A DNA stretch of 64,000 nucleotides, from the NCBI RefSeq assembly GCF_900324485.2, contig NC_046656.1:19225904-19289903 (forward strand), in the 5' to 3' direction. The DNA is from Mastacembelus armatus (lineage: Eukaryota > Chordata > Actinopteri > Synbranchiformes > Mastacembelidae). This document shows positions 62,476 through 64,000 of this stretch, piece after piece (the stretch's first letter is position 1; each line of letters begins with the position of its first letter). A model generated the notes under the pieces. The model did not search any database, was not told the DNA's origin, and worked only from the letters and a program-made list of their open reading frames with translations. A program made the position numbers and the translations under genes.

Positions 62476-62721
62476 AAGCGTCTTTAAAAGAGACGTTTTC
62501 TTATTAGTGGTAAACAGCTCCGACCCTTTTCCCCTCATATCAGGTGTAGAAACTAATATTTAATTAGAGTCGTGTGTTTGTGTCGGTGGATTAGTCCTAA
62601 AACATCAGCTCCAGCGTTCACACTGTGTCTGTGGTGTCGATGCGTTTAGTGAAACTGGGACCAACCGTGAGCGAGAGCAGCGGTGCCGGGAACGAGGCTC
62701 CTGCTTCGGCGTGTGTTCGGT
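62476..62721 (+). promoter_or_regulatory. U2 snRNA promoter, unit 2
   Basis: Second copy of the U2 upstream region. The candidate PSE ACCGTGAGCGAGAGC (about 62664-62678) has one difference from unit 1 and the same distance to the RNA start. Together with the U2 start it shows that the U2 genes here are a tandem array with a period of about 1.47 kb. Confidence 0.6.
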
Positions 62722-62756
62722 ATCGCTTCTCGGCCTTTTGGCTAAGATCAAGTGTA
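62722..62756 (+). pseudogene. U2 snRNA 5' part, interrupted after nucleotide 35
   Basis: The first 35 nt of canonical U2, including TTTTGGCTAAG with the normal G20, and then the sequence leaves U2 abruptly at GTGTA/TGGAGG. The break lies inside the GUAGUA branchpoint-recognition sequence. The rest of U2 should reappear 3' of the inserted element beyond the window. Confidence 0.93.
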
Positions 62757-64000
62757 TGGAGGGTGGTTTTTCTCTGAGGTCGTGCGGTGTAAGGGGCACT
62801 GAGAGTGTAGAGGCTGCGGCTACACAAGACCAATTAGAAGAAGTGAGCATAGAAAATGGATAAGAGTGCAGGGATGACAACCCCAAGAGTGGGAATTCGG
62901 AACACGATCCGGTTCCAGTGGTGGAGGAAGGATGAAGAAGTAATGCAGAGAGATGTTTTCACGAGGATGGTGATTATGGGAATCCTGAAACTAGGACCAA
63001 AGGAAGTGTTCTGTCTGCAGACAAATATGGCACAGAGAGGATATGATGTTACATTGGCCTCGGCAGAGTTGCATAAGGGAGCGTGGAATAGCTGTATGTT
63101 GGCAGCGGCGAAGGAGCCTTTAAAAAGTTTCCAGATAGTGAACCTGGACAAACCGAACTTTCGCTTGGTGACGGTGAATATGTACAACCCCTTTGTCACA
63201 GATATGGCCATAGTGCATTTCTTGGAGGGATACGCAGAAGTAACGTCGGCGGCGAGATACAGCAACGACCCTCTGGGTTACTGGACGGGACGGCGGCAGT
63301 ACCAGATATTGTTGAAGCAGGACGCAAAGAGCAAGGACGGGTTGGCGCATCCACCGGCGTTGTTCAGCCTGGGTGCAGACCGGGGGCATTTGCACTATGC
63401 AGGGCAGCCGGATTTCTGTCGGCGCTGTCGGGGAATGTGGCATACAGAAGCGACTTGTGTGAACAGAGGGTGTTGGACATGTGGACAGGAGGATCACGAG
63501 TCTAGAGACTGTCAAGTACCTAAAGCATGCCACGGATGTGGAGAAAGAGGACATTTGTACAGAGATTGTCAGAAGAGGAGGCGGACTTTTGCAGAAGCAG
63601 TGGGGAGAGGGATTTTTTCGGAGGAAGCGGAAGGACGATCGGGAACGGACCACGTGGATATTCGGAGTGGCGGTGGAGAGAATGGGGAAAAGATGGACGG
63701 GAGAAACAAGAAAGGAGGAAAGGACGAGGACCAAGGGGGGAACGAAGGAGAGGATGAGATCACGGACGAGCGTCGGGAGATGGGAGGAATGCAGGACGGT
63801 TCGGGTGTGGACGAGCAACAAGGAGAGGCTGGCAGTGGAGACAGCGGAAAGGAAACGACGAGAAGGAAGAAAAAGAGTAAAGGGCGACGGGACCAGAGAT
63901 TAAGGGAGAAGGAAGGGGAGGGGGAGCAGGGGGAAGGACAGAATGATGTTAAGAAGATGAAAGGGGCGGAGGTGGAGAGGGGGAACTGGAACAATTTGGA
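62757..64000 (+). mobile_element. Tx1-clade (Keno-like) LINE inserted in U2, 5' part
   Basis: Starts exactly at the break in the U2 gene and runs off the window. A 99-bp 5' UTR precedes ORF1. The sense orientation, the insertion in U2 and the ORF1 type (three CCHC zinc knuckles) agree with the Keno family of the Tx1 clade, known to target U2 snRNA genes in fish and frogs. Since the very 5' end is present and ORF1 is open, this is probably a full-length, fairly young copy. ORF2 (endonuclease and reverse transcriptase) should follow outside the window. Confidence 0.8.
62856..64000 (+). CDS. LINE ORF1 protein with three CCHC zinc knuckles (partial, open at window end)
   Basis: The ATG at 62856 follows an in-frame TAG at 62850, and the frame stays open for 381 codons to the last base. 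The N-terminal domain (FTRMVIMGILKLGPKEVFC, NLDKPNFRLVTVNMYNPFV, DPLGYWTGRRQYQILL) looks like the RNA-recognition-type region of Tx1 ORF1 proteins and of the related ZCCHC3. Three knuckles follow, each C-x2-C-x4-H-x4-C: Cys188-Cys201, Cys206-Cys219 and Cys225-Cys238. After them comes a long hydrophilic tail rich in Gly, Glu, Lys and Arg. The protein is expected to bind element RNA. Antisense open frames across 62605-63994 are shadows. Confidence 0.88.
   Translation, partial: MDKSAGMTTPRVGIRNTIRFQWWRKDEEVMQRDVFTRMVIMGILKLGPKEVFCLQTNMAQRGYDVTLASAELHKGAWNSCMLAAAKEPLKSFQIVNLDKPNFRLVTVNMYNPFVTDMAIVHFLEGYAEVTSAARYSNDPLGYWTGRRQYQILLKQDAKSKDGLAHPPALFSLGADRGHLHYAGQPDFCRRCRGMWHTEATCVNRGCWTCGQEDHESRDCQVPKACHGCGERGHLYRDCQKRRRTFAEAVGRGIFSEEAEGRSGTDHVDIRSGGGENGEKMDGRNKKGGKDEDQGGNEGEDEITDERREMGGMQDGSGVDEQQGEAGSGDSGKETTRRKKKSKGRRDQRLREKEGEGEQGEGQNDVKKMKGAEVERGNWNNL

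Noticed and set aside
63120-63994. Long antisense open frames of 233 and 141 codons
   Set aside because: They mirror the purine-rich ORF1 of the LINE and have low-complexity Ser/Pro/Phe composition.

Overview
The window is nuclear DNA from a bony fish, most likely a percomorph teleost. It has short introns with GT-AG splice sites, vertebrate gene families with fish-like sequence, and dispersed repeats typical of teleosts: a tRNA-like SINE family starting with a 'GCACTGTTGCCTCAC' head, LINE tails ending near 'GGGGATAAATAAAG', and many (CA)n, (AT)n and GATAA microsatellites. No CRISPR arrays, operons or bacterial features are present.

Layout from left to right. (1) 1257-1738, minus: first two coding exons of a CD164-like sialomucin gene whose rest lies outside or was not found. 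(2) 3285-5444, minus: complete ppil6, a cyclophilin-like protein. (3) 5788-11777, plus: complete gen1, the Holliday-junction resolvase, divergent from ppil6. (4) 13258-13689, plus: single-exon msgn1, a presomitic mesoderm bHLH factor. (5) 15871-17653, plus: a five-exon gene for a 200-residue RGG- and proline-rich protein that I do not recognise. (6) 21368-22964, minus: complete mrps10. (7) 25586-47600, plus: complete tulp4, with a 9.8 kb first coding intron, a 3.6 kb coding exon holding a very large glutamine-rich insertion, and a 2.7 kb 3' UTR. (8) 51105-57152, plus: complete tmem181 with two alternative first exons and an AT-AC (U12-type) intron. (9) 58590-59919, minus: complete dynlt1, tail-to-tail with tmem181. 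(10) 60981-64000: two tandem U2 snRNA units. The first holds a full-length U2 copy with a change in the catalytic U2/U6 pairing region. The second is cut after U2 nucleotide 35 by a Tx1-clade (Keno-like) LINE in sense orientation, whose ORF1 with three CCHC zinc knuckles stays open to the window edge.

For every complete multi-exon gene I joined exons at consensus splice sites and checked that lengths add to whole codons: ppil6 328 aa, gen1 908 aa, the RGG gene 200 aa, mrps10 202 aa, tulp4 1843 aa, tmem181 524 aa, dynlt1 113 aa. Gene names come from recalled similarity to human proteins, not from a database search. CD164-PPIL6, GEN1-MSGN1 and TULP4-TMEM181-DYNLT1 are also neighbours in human, which supports the calls. 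The genes do not form one pathway; the window is a mosaic of human chromosome 6 and chromosome 2 linkage groups.

The most interesting part is the right end, where a sequence-specific LINE sits inside the branchpoint-recognition sequence of a U2 snRNA gene next to a variant U2 copy.
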